From: Watersipora subatra
Taxonomy: Eukaryota > Bryozoa > Gymnolaemata > Cheilostomatida > Watersiporidae
DNA: 64,000 bases
Reading direction: 5' to 3'
NCBI RefSeq assembly: GCF_963576615.1
Contig: NC_088708.1
Span: 57,523,196 to 57,587,195 of the forward strand
Shown here: piece by piece, positions 1 to 12,052 of the stretch
How positions within the stretch are numbered: the first letter of the stretch is position 1
How the letters are laid out: the number at the start of each line of letters is the position of its first letter
Program-made: the position numbers and the translations under genes
The notes under the pieces: generated by a model
The model's database searches: none
The model's input: the letters and a program-made list of their open reading frames with translations, nothing else
Told to the model about the DNA's origin: nothing

Positions 1-334
1 GCATTACAATGACGATACAACAGACACGTAAGAACAATAGACATGGTTTTATTGAATGCGTGAAGTATATCTGTGAAAATATTTCGACGAATAAGGTTGC
101 ATGAAAGTGTACACAGAAACCATCTACCACAACTACGTCACATTTGAGCCGTTTTGGAAAGAGAATCCAAACTACGGCGGTCTCGTGTGGCTGCGATTAA
201 CTGTTCGCTTATTAGCTTTGAAGAGCTTGTAATCACATTTCCATATATTTTGCACGTACAACACAACAGAGTAAGACATGGTGAATCTTTTGATACCAAA
301 TAACTGTAATGTGAATTTTGTTGCAAGTCAACCT
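1..334 (+). mobile_element. TTAA-flanked MITE, family A, right part (cut by window edge)
   Basis: This matches the right 330 bp or so of the complete copies at 3987-4855 and 9373-10250. It ends in the same terminus (GCAAGTCAACCT), followed by TTAA at 335-338. It has no coding capacity. The left part lies outside the window. Confidence 0.8.
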
Positions 335-1170
335 TTAAGCAGAGTAGCGTCTGTACTAGTAAAGTACTAGTAAGGTGTTAACCGTACGTTTACAAGTAAT
401 GTCTGCTGGATCTGCTTTTGTTATTACTATTTACGATATTAAATATTACAATAAGTCAAGCACATTCATAAGAATGTGATGTTTGATTAGGCAACATGTC
501 TTAACTAATGAAAAAGCACTAGTTATTAATAATAATGTGTTTCCTTTTTTTATAAAGAAAACTCTCACATGAGTGGGTAACATAGAGGCTCTCCAAGTCT
601 CTTAGTGTATAACAAAATATTTACTGTAAAACCGTCATTTGAGCGCGAGCCATGGCGGTCTATTTTCCGACTCTTCCCCAATAGTAGTGTTGTATTAGAG
701 GTGGCGATCAATCGGAGGGAGGCGATCTGTTATTTGACTAGTGCTTCAGAATTTTACAAAGATAAATTTATCCTTTTGCAGACGAAGCGACATCTATGTC
801 ACCTATATGTTACAGGCAGAACAATATATATGTCACCGACGCCAGCATTTTTTGAAATGGTTTTTACATCTATGACGAATCATCCGACCATGTTAACCAA
901 GGAGCTACTTTGGGTAAATTATATTAGACAGAGTTATTACTTATTTCGATCCTTTTCAAAGTTCAAGAAAAACGAAAAACTATGGAGTTAAAAAATAGAC
1001 TTCGATACGCCATAACAATGCTGACTCCTGATGCTAGTATGTCGTACGCTGTTCCTGAAGAGCATTCTAATCATTCATCAAAACGCTTTAAAGTTTTCAG
1101 AATTTGAAGACATTGTGTTGGATTTACACCATATTGACTGCGAATCAAAGTGTAGCACTGATGATCGATC

Positions 1171-1258
1171 TTCATCAGTACTACACTTGATCAGTAGTAC
1201 TGATCAGTAGTACTTGATCAGTACTACTGATCAAGTAGTACTTGATCAGTAGTACTTC
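1171..1258. repeat. Palindrome cluster of TGATCAGTAGTAC units
   Basis: TGATCAGTAGTAC and its reverse complement GTACTACTGATCA alternate several times, so the segment can fold into several overlapping hairpins. It lies inside transposon copy D and is not present in that form in the other copies. Confidence 0.8.
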
Positions 1259-1485
1259 ATCAGACTTCATCACTAAAACCATGGCAACCAAAACAACTAC
1301 GAAATAATCGTTATTGATGTAATTTGGTCATTATTAATACCATCTTGTGGATAATTTTTTACTGATCCCTTTTTATCCTTGGTTCATGAAAAGCAAACAT
1401 AATGAATGTCAAAGTGGGGGTTTATTGGAGGTGGCATGCAATTAAAGAGCGACGCTCTAGTTTTCCACACTTTTTCTATGGTGCC

Positions 1486-1604
1486 GTTCTATTAGAAGTG
1501 GCGTTCTATTAGAGGTGGCGTTCTATTAGAGGTGGCGTTCTATTAGAGGTGGCGTTCTATTAGAGGTGGCGTTCTATTAGAGGTGGCGTTCTATTAGAGG
1601 TGGC
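1486..1604 (+). repeat. 17-bp tandem repeat, 7 units
   Basis: Seven head-to-tail copies of GTTCTATTAGAGGTGGC are present. The first differs by one base and the rest are identical. The same motif occurs once or twice just inside both ends of the related elements, so this is an expansion of a subterminal transposon motif. Confidence 0.9.
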
Positions 1605-1644
1605 GTTAAAATGAAAATGACGCTCGAATAGAGGTTTTACGGCA

Positions 1645-3982
1645 TACTAATTTTTAAACTACAGTGAAATACAATGCTTAATATAGCATATGGCTAACAA
1701 TTTTATGCTGAACAAGATGATTTCTAAAGTTTTCCACTATAGATTTCATCTCAATTTAATGCAAACTTTATGCACATACATCTGATTTTTTTCTCAATAT
1801 ATCCTTAACTGTTAAAAATGATATACCTTGCTCTGTATAAGAACTCTTAACTCTACAGGAGGTCCTTCCCCATTGCAAAATCGCTTAGGATGTCCAACGT
1901 TGTCCATTTCTTCATCAGCTGCTCTTTTCATGCCACCTCCTGATACAATAATAATTCGTGACTTTATAACTAGAGAACACTAACCTTCCAATTAGATGCA
2001 ATGTTAGATACAAACAGAAAGAGCCTACCCTTGCTGCCGGTTCAAACTCACCATACAAACTACAAAACGGAGCCTAATCAACTCGGAGGCAGGAGAGAAA
2101 TCCTAGTGGCAGCACTGTAGTAAACTCTGCTCATGATAAGTGCATCGATTTTACGAATGAAAATCAATAACAGCAGTGCACTAACCAGATAGATAGAGGT
2201 GGAGACGGCAGGAATTAATTATTGGCTGCTGACAATGCGTGTTGCAAGATAATGACATTGCAAATGATGTATAAAGGTTAGACAATTATCCTAATGGCTT
2301 ATCATCGTGTTAGCGACTAATGAGACGCAAACAGTGACCCGTGTATATAAATCAATAACTCTAGAAAAGGAGAGTAACACTTTACAACAACATCCAAAAT
2401 ACTATTTTTAATCATCTATATGGCAGCTGCACAAATTACAGTACTAGATATGTTATGCTCGCTAATAATGTTGTGAGTCTTCATTATTCAATCAGATCAA
2501 TACAAAACTAAACTTGGAAGTACAAAAATCCTTTCATGATCTGACTACGACATGTTGTATTAAAGGAGGGGTGACACGTTTTTGTTGAACCAATTACATG
2601 GTTGGCATCAAATTGTTTCAGCAGATAGCCTCAAATAATTCGGCAATGACCAAATTTGAAAATGATACACAAACTGTTTGCTTTATCTCTGTCTAGGTAA
2701 CAGCCAACTCATCTAGTTGGAGAGTGGCCGAACCAAATATGTTTACTCTAATACTTGTACTCATTACATTGATAGTAATATATCACTGCAACGCCACTGT
2801 TTTGATTGCAGTCTATTTGGCAAATCATCTAGATTAGTCGGGTGCTAGCAAAAACTGTAATATTTGCTTCAATTGTAAAGAATTTGGTTATCCAGTAAAA
2901 ACTCTGTCAATTGTTCTGCTGAAGAATGCCAGCCTAATGCATGCTGCTTTCCATTGATAATGTCATACTACTATTATATTAATAGTGTGATACTAATAAT
3001 ATTATACTGCTATTACAATTCAAAAGCCAGCCAAGTTTAATATTTGTTGAGTTTCATTCTATCTCGTTTTTCTTTAGTTTCATATACTTCTTATCTTATC
3101 TCAATATTACAAAAACAACACATGAAGAGTCACATTTTTAGTCACTGCTTCTGTGAAGAATTACGCACTCAGCAAATCAAATACCTAGTCGTCAGTCAAC
3201 AAAGGCAGACAGAAAACCAAAGGTGACAAATCTATAATTGGTATTGGCATAATTCAAAGCATGGAGGAGATATTACTATATAGTTGTTGAATTTGTTTCT
3301 CACACCTTTGAAGAATGCTCTCAGCCAATTACACCATAGTCTTGCTGATATGGGAGTGACTACAGCTGTAAGCTCCTGTTCTAGCTTCTTAATAACAATA
3401 TTGATTACCATGTAATGATACTAATGATTCCTATAAAATAATTGAAGCAATAAATCCAGCAACAAGAGTGGTCTTCGAAGGTTTTCAACAAAAGGTAATA
3501 GTTGCTGGGTATTGTTCATCTGCTGAATTACACACTTCTACCTTTCAGCATATACGCTGTAATATATACTATTCAATACTATACATATATTCTGTTGATA
3601 TGATATAATACATACTATTAAATCAATATTTTAAGACATTTTGAAACATTTTAAAACCATTAAAATTACATATTCTATTTTACAACTGCTATTTGAAACA
3701 ACATTAGTGAGGAGGGTTTGTCTACAGGAGCCGCCAAGCCAATATCAATATCATGGAGAATGAAGGTAGCCTGACGTTACTTGCTACAAAGCGATGGAAA
3801 TCTGAGTCCAAAACAATAATGATGTTTCTACCTATTACTTCAGATTAATTAGCACTGAATAAATATTTAACTTGTGTCATATAGCATTCAGTATGGCCAT
3901 TATATGCTGTGAAGTCAGTAACGACTAGTGCTTTAAATAATCAAATGTTCATAGATTTGGGTAATTTCTAAGTAGAGGAAGC
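1645..3982. other. Intergenic, nothing recognised
   Basis: AT-rich DNA with short TA-rich low-complexity runs (about 2960-3010 and 3560-3660). The open frames are short and show no family resemblance or splice structure. Confidence 0.5.
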
Positions 3983-3986
3983 TTAG

Positions 3987-4855
3987 AGGTTTACTTGCAA
4001 CAAAATTCACATTACAGTTATTTGGTATCAAAAGATTCACCATGTCTTACTCTGTTGTTTTGTAGGTGCCAAATATGTGGAAATGTGATTACAAGCTCTT
4101 AAAACCTCAAAAATGAAAAGCCGCCGTAGATTGGAATCAGTTTATTTCTCTGATGTTGTCATTACATTCGGTTATTGTTATGTCACGTGATGTTCTCACG
4201 TGAATTGAAAGGCCAATAATAGGCTCAATATAAAACTTCTCGTAGCACTAGTTTATGACAAACACTTTGGGTTTTACCGAAAACCCGTATCAAACATAGA
4301 TGCTCACTACTTCTACTTTACAGTTTTGTTTCGGCTTGGTCTAATCGTAATCAGATCATGTGACCCAATACTTCGCAAATATTTTCTGCAGCAATTTTCG
4401 ATTATCACAGGTGACCAACAGGCTCGTCATGATTATCAGACAATGATATGTACTCCTTAAAGCTAAAGTTACAAAATCAAACAAATTTTTATGGTAGGTT
4501 ATAAGATATCAGGGCAGAAAAAGACAGCATTACAATAAAATAGACGCGTAAGAACAATACACATGGTTTTATTGAATGTGTGAAGTATAGTTGTGAAAAT
4601 ATTTCAACGAATGAGGTTGCGTAAAAGTGTAAACAGAAGCCATCTTGTACAACTACGTCCTATTTGAGCCGTTTTGGAAAGAGATTCTAATCTACGGGGG
4701 TTTTGTGATGACGGCGATTAACTGTTCATTTTTGAGCTTTTAGGAGTTTGTAATCACATTTCCACATATTTTGCGCCTACAACACAGCAGAGTAAGACAT
4801 AGTGAATCCGTTGATATCAAATAACTGTAATGTGAATTTTGTTGCAAGTCAACCT
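3987..4855. mobile_element. TTAA-flanked MITE, family A, full copy
   Basis: This 869-bp element has terminal inverted repeats of more than 120 bp (AGGTTKACTTGCAAC at the left, its complement at the right). It is flanked by TTAG on the left (3983-3986, one change from TTAA) and TTAA on the right (4856-4859). The interior is non-coding. TTAA target duplication is typical of piggyBac and Kolobok transposons, and which of these mobilised it cannot be told without a transposase-bearing relative. Confidence 0.85.
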
Positions 4856-4859
4856 TTAA

Positions 4860-5334
4860 ATACGTTAATTTGGATTTGTCTCCCTTAGCCTGACTTTTTG
4901 CATCGTGATATCTTCAAAACGTTATATATAAACATATCATCACAGCTGACTATGGAAAAGCTCTGTTAAGAAAAAAATAAAAAGGAGGGCTGTTTTTATA
5001 TTTTTAGATAAGAAAAAATGGAAAACTCTAGCACTTTTGTTCGCACGATGTCAAAATATATTTCATACGAAAACTAGGAAAAAAACTGATCATATCTGAG
5101 TGTTGCTGATCCTTGAAATGCTGCAATAACAACAGAACAAGGTGTATTGATAGCATAACTTACTACAACAAATCTGAATTCTTTCACGAAATGCAGTAAA
5201 GATATCTGGTTCAACAAAAAACTTTTTTAGACTTTAAGAAGCATTAGCAGTTTGTCACATTAAATAATCATAAAACATGGTAACATTATAAATAAGATAG
5301 CACGCAAAAATCAGATATGCAAAACATGATGTGG
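4860..5334. other. Intergenic, nothing recognised
   Basis: AT-rich sequence between two transposons with no plausible exon or RNA gene. Confidence 0.5.
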
Positions 5335-5342
5335 CTGTCGAC

Positions 5343-6432
5343 CAGGGTTGGAAAAAACCATGGATTTTATGAAAAAAACAGGTTTTTTCGGTTTAAACCG
5401 GTTTTTATGGTTCAAATCGGTTTTTATGGTTTTAATAATTTTACCAAAGTTTTTGCAATTTTAAGTCTAATTAACATCACTTAATATAACTGCATGATTG
5501 AGTATTGAACATACATATGTAGAATCATCTGTTAAAGATGGTACTGTGGGCGTTGTTATGGGAAAAAAGAGAGAAAACATATGGAAATTTCAGAATGAGT
5601 CTTAAATCAAACATGATTGATAAAATACAGAGCAGAAATCTTATCACACCAAGTGAATATTTTACATACAGCTCTATGTATAAGTGGGAACTTTAATCCC
5701 AGTGATTAGTCGTGTGGTAGTGTAGAGCAGAGCAATAATGCGGATGCATTGCTAGCGTTTGCAGCAGTGGCAGATGACTCAACTTCTATCACGTGAATAT
5801 TAGCATCACTGCCTAAATTGGTGTTTTCAGCTTGACATTTTGCTACGTGAGCTTTAAGCCTATCTGCGTGACCTCGCATTACGACAGCACACCTATTACG
5901 TTTTGCCTTAAAACCCTTCCCTTTCAAAACTTTTCAAAACACAACAAACTTGATAAACTGAATTGTAACAATCCAACTACTTTGGCTTGTGCCCAATAAA
6001 TGAAATATTAGTTTGCAAACTTAAAGCTTTTGTCCAAAAGGATCTTATTGTTTTAATTTCTAATTATAAGTAATCCTTTTCTCACTGGCCAGACTTGAGA
6101 AAGTATTCATTCATTATTAGAAACGATGATTGGATTAGTATATTTCATATGGTTTTTATATTTCATCAGTAAAGAGATCATCATATCACTTGATAAAACC
6201 AATTGAAAATGAAATTCACAAATTCATTGTTGTGCTAGGATTTTATGTAGTTTCAACTTGAGCGCTGCCGTCAATTTACTACTGTGTCCTAAATAAACTT
6301 CCACAGCTGATAATTACATATAATTGCATTTCTACTGCATATGTACCACTAGGAGCTTAAAATATTATGTTTTTCACAAAAACTAATGAAAAAACCGGTT
6401 TTTTCGGGTTGGTTTAAACCAAGCCAACCCTG
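5343..6432 (-). mobile_element. hAT transposon remnant with 8-bp target duplication
   Basis: The element starts CAGGGTTGG and ends CCAACCCTG. Both ends are flanked by a perfect 8-bp duplication CTGTCGAC (5335-5342 and 6433-6440), the hallmark of hAT transposons. Just inside each end are repeated pieces of AAACCGGTTT-type sequence. It is about 1.1 kb, far shorter than an autonomous hAT, and retains only a relic of the BED zinc finger. Confidence 0.9.
5706..5927 (-). pseudogene. BED zinc-finger relic of a hAT transposase
   Basis: This 73-codon frame inside the hAT element contains VMRGHADRLKAHVAKC. That is the second half of the BED finger found at the N-terminus of many hAT transposases, with the metal-binding H and final C kept. 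The first Cys pair is incomplete and no catalytic RNase-H-like region follows. It is a fragment of the former transposase and not a host gene. Confidence 0.65.
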
Positions 6433-6440
6433 CTGTCGAC

Positions 6441-6763
6441 ACACACATACACCAAATTGTATATGAATAATTTTATGAGTGCATTGTTGTGAACTAACAC
6501 AATGCTGTGTTTTGTAACTATTTTTTAAAACATACATAAATTTCATTGAAGGAAATATTACTATAGAAACTATAGTGCAAATATCAGTGTTATGCTGGAC
6601 CAGCATAGCTATGTATTGCTTACCATTTCCATACTGTTGGTTGTAGCCTTCGTCTCCCATAATTAGTTAACTTTCTAAAAGAGAAAACAATCGCTCCAAA
6701 TTAATTGCAACTGGATAATTCTGCAGGCCACTAAGTCCAAAGTAAAATTAACCAAGTGAGATA
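6441..6763. other. Intergenic, nothing recognised
   Basis: Short AT-rich spacer between two transposons with no supported feature. Confidence 0.5.
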
Positions 6764-6765
6764 TA

Positions 6766-8095
6766 CTGTAGAACCTTTATTTGATTGCCATGTTGCTCTA
6801 TTTTTCAACCTTTCTATGGAGACAGTCAAATAGAGGTGTCGTTCAAATAGAGGCTGACGTAGTATTTTTTAAATGGCTCGTCAGAATTTTGAAGTTTAAC
6901 ATTACCCTTTTATGGGTGAAGTCAATGTCGCATATATTTTTCACTCTTCTTCTGGCCGAGCGACGTTAAACCTTTTAGATGCAACAAACCTGCTAACTCA
7001 ACTCCAACTTGTCTTAGATCTCTAAATAAATATGCAATGGGAAGCTGAGAAATATATCTACCAGCTGATACCTATAGCTTGCAATTAACTTGCGATGATA
7101 TTATAGCCTGCATCCTGCTGTGAAATTTGTTGGAGCTTTCAATTTTTATTTCATTCTAAATTTGAAGGCATACTTTTACCTTATAACTACTTATATTTAA
7201 CAATGTTGCATAAAAGCTCATTGCACTCATTGATATCTTAGCTACAGTTTGCAGCCAAAATTGGCTTAATAGATGTGTTATGAGCGACTATCTATTGTAA
7301 GCCGAATTAAGACAACTGTAAGGATACTATCAAATAATATGCTATAAATCTGCAATTTATGTCATATACTAATAATCTATCAAATGCTACAAATATATAG
7401 TCAAGAACAAGTGACATAAACAAACCATACTTATAATACATCCAGAAACAAGAGGTAATTATTTTGAAAGAAAAATATTTGCATAGGTTGCTCGGCAATT
7501 TGTGTTCTGATTGTTGCTTTCGACAGAGCGAACATCTTTTTGCTGTTGAATACCTTCTACAATGCCTTCTGACCTCAACTCTTCTGCACTGCTGAATTAG
7601 TCGATATTAACGGCGAAAGTTTTTTTTAGAAAACAAAACCTTTACGCATTGCATCCAAATAAGGATCAACTTTTAGCCTAAAGTTCGTCATTCGTATACC
7701 ATCATAAATGTAAAACGTTTTTCACATACGTCGAAGTATCAAGACCTGATATTATTAGCCTGATATTTATTCATTATTTCTATGCCATTGCTTCCGAAGT
7801 TTTAAAGAAAAATCCATACGCTTTGGAGTTAAAAAACAGACTTTGATACGAACAAAAACAATGTATGAATTAATTGTTATTGATGTAACCGAGTTGTTAT
7901 TACTACGATTTTGTGGACACTTTTCTACTGATAATTTTCTGCTATGGGTCGGTAAAGACCAAAAAATGTCAAAGTGGCAGTCAACTGAGGTGACTTTTGA
8001 TTAAAGGGTGGCACTCTATTTTTAAACTCTTCTCCTATAGAGGTGGCGTTCAAATAAAGGTGGCGTTCAATTGGAGGTTTTACGGTAGTTGGCTC
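6766..8095. mobile_element. pogo/Tigger-like non-autonomous element (copy A)
   Basis: The ends are TACTGTAGAACC at the left and GGTTTTACGGTA at the right, with TA at both borders (6764-6765 and 8096-8097). Both ends are followed inward by GTTCAAATAGAGGTGGC-like motifs. The interior, non-coding, aligns by eye with 56811-58243 over most of its length. It is about 1.33 kb and has no transposase frame. Confidence 0.75.
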
Positions 8096-8097
8096 AA

Positions 8098-9368
8098 AAC
8101 TTAAGCTCTGACTATTCTTCTTGCTGACTGTATGCTGCTTTTGTTCAATCACAATTCTGACAAAAAGGTGAACATTCAGTCTATACAGAAATTACTCATA
8201 AGATGCAAAAGTCTGAAATAAAATTCACTGATTTAAGAAAATCGGAGCCAGTGCTCATGAGTAGAGGTGGATGATTTAACAGGACCTACAATGAGGAAGC
8301 TTAATAGTAAAATTCTGTTACATTGGAGCAAAGCCATTAATTCCAATGAGTTTATCTAAAGTTGATTACTTGGAAGGATCCTGTAACTCGGATGTGGTAA
8401 TCATTTTATCAGAATGTCAGTTTTTGTAGCGCAGCAAGTATGTGCTTATATTACATCAGTTGTTTTATTAAAACTAAACTGAAACTAAGCGAGGTAGATT
8501 GCACCGGACGAGTCTGAGACAGAATTAGCATGGCTAGAATGTGGATAAGGCATATTTCACATCTACATCTGTACAGCATTTATCATGAAGTATGTAACAC
8601 TAGCAAGGTAATTCACGACAATGGAAAATGGTGGTAGGCTTATTGGAATTGCTTAGTGAATAATTTACAACATTACTCAAGTTCTCACAAGCAAGTGATT
8701 TCATTATTAAACTCTGATATATATCACACTTAGAGACTCGCAAACTTTATTGATGAAAACTGAAGGTTTCATTAAGTAAATAAATGTGTTAGTAATGGTG
8801 TCAGAGTATACCAGAACAGAAAAAAATATGGGAATTGTATTGAGGTAATAGTAAATTCTCCCATGATCGGTTGGTAAAAGGACAGTAGTCAATACAGAGC
8901 TAGTGACGAAACCTTGCTTTGTTGCTTCTTTTACTATTAAAATTGACTTACTTAAATAAATCCTAATATTCACATTCTGAAAACTGATTGCTAATGAAAT
9001 TCAATAATTGAGCAGAAATGTCAGACATAAAGGAAGGCGAAACAAGCTCATCACAACTCTCACCATCAACTGACCTTCTACTGAAAACTTAAAAGCAAAA
9101 ATTGTTATCCCAACAACCAAGAGACAACAATCCCAACAACCCAACAGACAGAATGCCCTAAAGGACATCATAAAAAACTAAAAGGTCCTTCTGTAAAGAA
9201 GCAATAGTTTCAGACAAAAATATACGCAGGAATGCCCTAAAGAAAAAACACAAATTTGGAGAACCCTCAAAACAATTCGACTCAATTAAACTGTTCTATA
9301 GTCCTCAGCATAGTCCTCTCCATATTTTTGAACCAGCAGCCTTTAAAGTGAAAGTCCTTGTGATAAAT
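8098..9368. other. Intergenic, nothing recognised
   Basis: AT-rich DNA. The longest open frame (about 88 codons, minus strand, 8707-8973) has no recognisable domain and no matching splice partners. Confidence 0.5.
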
Positions 9369-9372
9369 TTAA

Positions 9373-10250
9373 AGGTTGACTTGCAACAAAATTCACATTA
9401 CAGTTATTTGGTATCAAAAGATTCACCAAGTCTTACTCTGAGGTGTTGTAGGTGTCAAATATGCGGAAATGTGATTACAAGCTCTTAAAAGCTTAAAAAC
9501 GAAAAGCCGCCATAGATTGGAATCCGTTTACTTCTCATACGTAGTCATTACATTTGGTTATTGTCTTGTCACATGATGCTCTCACGTGAATTGAAAGGCC
9601 AATAAAAAGCTCAATATAAAATTTATTGTAGCACTAGTTTATGACAAACACTTCGGGTTTTACCGAAGACCCCGTATCAAATATAGATGCTCGCTACTTT
9701 ACAGTTTTGTTTCGGCTTGATTTAATCGTCAAGTTGTAATCTGATCATGTGACCCAATACTTCGCAAATAATTTCTGCAGCACTTTTCGATTATCACAGG
9801 TGACCAACAGGCTCGTCATGATTATCAGACAACGATATGTACTCCTTCAAGGTAAGGTTGAAAAATTAAATGAATTTTCATGGTAAGTTATAAGATATCA
9901 GTGCTAAAAGTGACAGCATTACAATGACGGTAAAACAGACGCGTAAGAACAATAGACATGGTTTTATTGAATGCGTGAAGTATATTTGTGAAAATATTTC
10001 GACGAATGAGATTGCATGAAAGTGTAAACAGAAACCATCTTGTAACAACTACGTCCCATTTGAGCCGTTTTGGAAAGAGAATCCAAACTACGACGGTCTC
10101 GTGTGGCTGCGATTAACTGTTCGTTTTTTAGCTTTTAAGAGCTTGTAATCACATTCCCACAAATTTTGCACCTACAACACAACAGAGTAAGACATGGTGA
10201 ATCTTTTGATACCAAATAACTGTAATGCGAATTTTGTTGCAAGTCAACCT
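9373..10250. mobile_element. TTAA-flanked MITE, family A, full copy
   Basis: This 878-bp copy has long terminal inverted repeats (AGGTTGACTTGC and its complement). TTAA lies at the left border (9369-9372) and TTCA, one change away, at the right (10251-10254). The interior is close to the copy at 3987-4855 and is non-coding. Confidence 0.88.
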
Positions 10251-10254
10251 TTCA

Positions 10255-11101
10255 CTAAAAATGGGCCATCGATTTTTTAGTATGAGCATTCTTTGCACTT
10301 CTTTAGCAGAGGGCTCATATAAGCGTTGTAAAGCTCTGTGAGATGAAACCATAATTGCTGTCTGACACCTCATCATTTGAATGTGAAATTACACTAGATT
10401 TCCTGAACTATAACAGAATGTCAAAATTTGAACATGAGCACCGTAACATGGATATCACACACCTGGAATCGTGATAATTGCCAACAATTCATCTATGCAA
10501 AAGTGATATATCGAAACCAATTGGTACAGCACAATCCTTTTTCTCTGATTGTACTGAATGTTACAACCTGATTATTTAAGTGAGAATATTTCCATCAATA
10601 ATGACTATTTTAAAGAACAACATATGGATGGTGTATTAAATCATAGTTACCAGTGGCAGTAAGCCAATTATATGTTCAAAATGTGTTATTTTAGAATTTG
10701 TTGCACAATTGCAGCTATTGAAGAACTACAATAGTATAAATAGTCTTGAAATAGATTAACAGTTAACTATTTTATGGACTATGGGCAGAAAGTTAGCTAT
10801 CATGAAACAAAAATTATAACTTGTGTAGGTTCACCCGGAAATTAAGTTTAACCGAACTAGCTTGTATGATCAAAGCAATTGCAGCTGCTGAAAGATCAAC
10901 AATCGAGAGACCAAAACAAGGAACTCCATGGATTTTTTGGTCTGATAGAATGAATGATGACATGATTTAGTCATAGTTTTTTCAGCTACAGTAGTGCATA
11001 GTGTATGGCTCATAGACACCGTAAAAATAGGTTTTGTATAGCATAGGCCTATATATGAATTATCTTCTTAAAAGTATGTCATTCATGTTTCATATTCATC
11101 A
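10255..11101. other. Intergenic, nothing recognised
   Basis: AT-rich sequence between two MITEs with no supported gene or RNA. Confidence 0.5.
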
Positions 11102-11105
11102 TTAA

Positions 11106-12048
11106 AGCACATCAATTACATAATTTTTTCATCATATATTTCAATACATCAGAGTATTGGCTTTCGAATGAGCCATTGTTTGACATGGTGAGACAGACAT
11201 TGGTTGGTGTTTATAAGATTTCCCTAGAGCTCTACCGCAGAAATGTTTATTGGTATAGACTCGAAAATTGTGACGTCACAATTTTCATATGCAGTGTTGT
11301 GTGCTCTTACCGCTTATTTTATTGCTTACCGCTTATATTTATCAACTACGATAATTACACTAGTGGCAGGCGAAGGTAGGACAACTCCAGAGAACCAATC
11401 AAGATGACAAATGAATCGGTGTCATTAGCTTTCCATGTACAGATTATTTCTATGATAAATAACTCAGATTCCAAGCACAACACTATGTTTTCCCGATGAC
11501 ATTATGCACTAACCCTCTCTTTTTATTGTGACATTAAGGGTCACGACTGAGACTAATTAATTTCAAGCATTGCGTGATCTCGCGAATGTGCGATTGACAT
11601 ATAGTCCTAGAGCCACACACTCGCAGGTCACAATTTAATCGATGTGATTTCATTACCATTATCAATGACAGTATATTTATTGAAGCACAATTAATTAACC
11701 CAGAACATGTGTTTGTATTGGTCGGGTGTCAGCACGATCCCAGTGCATTGTTGATTATCTAGAATCCTAGTTTATTATTAGCGCTCTCTGGGTTTAACAG
11801 TACCGATTGTCACAGAAAAGCACAGCCTTATTGGCAGCGAAAGGGATCGACTACCTAAGGCTAAATAATAATTTGTGACATCACATTGTGAGAACCGCAA
11901 CCAAGTGTTTTTCTATTGCAGGACATACTTTTGACACCCTGTTTTTCATAGTTGTAATATTCTTTGTGTATTGAATATAGGCTCATTCTAAAGCCAAGAC
12001 TATGATGTATTGAACTATATAACAAAAAAATTATGTAATGTATGTGCT
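11106..12048. mobile_element. TTAA-flanked MITE, family B
   Basis: This 943-bp element has terminal inverted repeats of about 70 bp (AGCACATNAATTACATAA and complement), flanked on both sides by TTAA (11102-11105 and 12049-12052). It is closely similar to the copy at 20943-21882 and unrelated to family A except for the TTAA target and a first base pair AG. It is non-coding. Confidence 0.88.
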
Positions 12049-12052
12049 TTAA

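Larger units (their letters stand above)
622..1644. mobile_element. pogo/Tigger-like non-autonomous element (copy D)
   Basis: It starts TACTGTAAAACC at 622 and ends near 1644 in GGTTTTACGGCA, an imperfect inverted repeat of the start. The interior matches the elements at 6766-8095, 25967-26851, 30325-30660 and 56811-58243. The flanking TA and the CAGT/CNGT-type terminus are typical of pogo/Tigger members of Tc1/mariner. A 128-codon open frame at 605-991 lies over the terminus and interior and looks accidental. This copy also carries an expanded 17-bp array and a palindrome cluster, listed separately. Confidence 0.7.

Noticed and set aside
605-991. 128-codon plus-strand open frame
   Set aside because: It lies across the terminus and interior of transposon copy D. 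Other copies of the same element do not keep this frame, and no protein family is recognisable.
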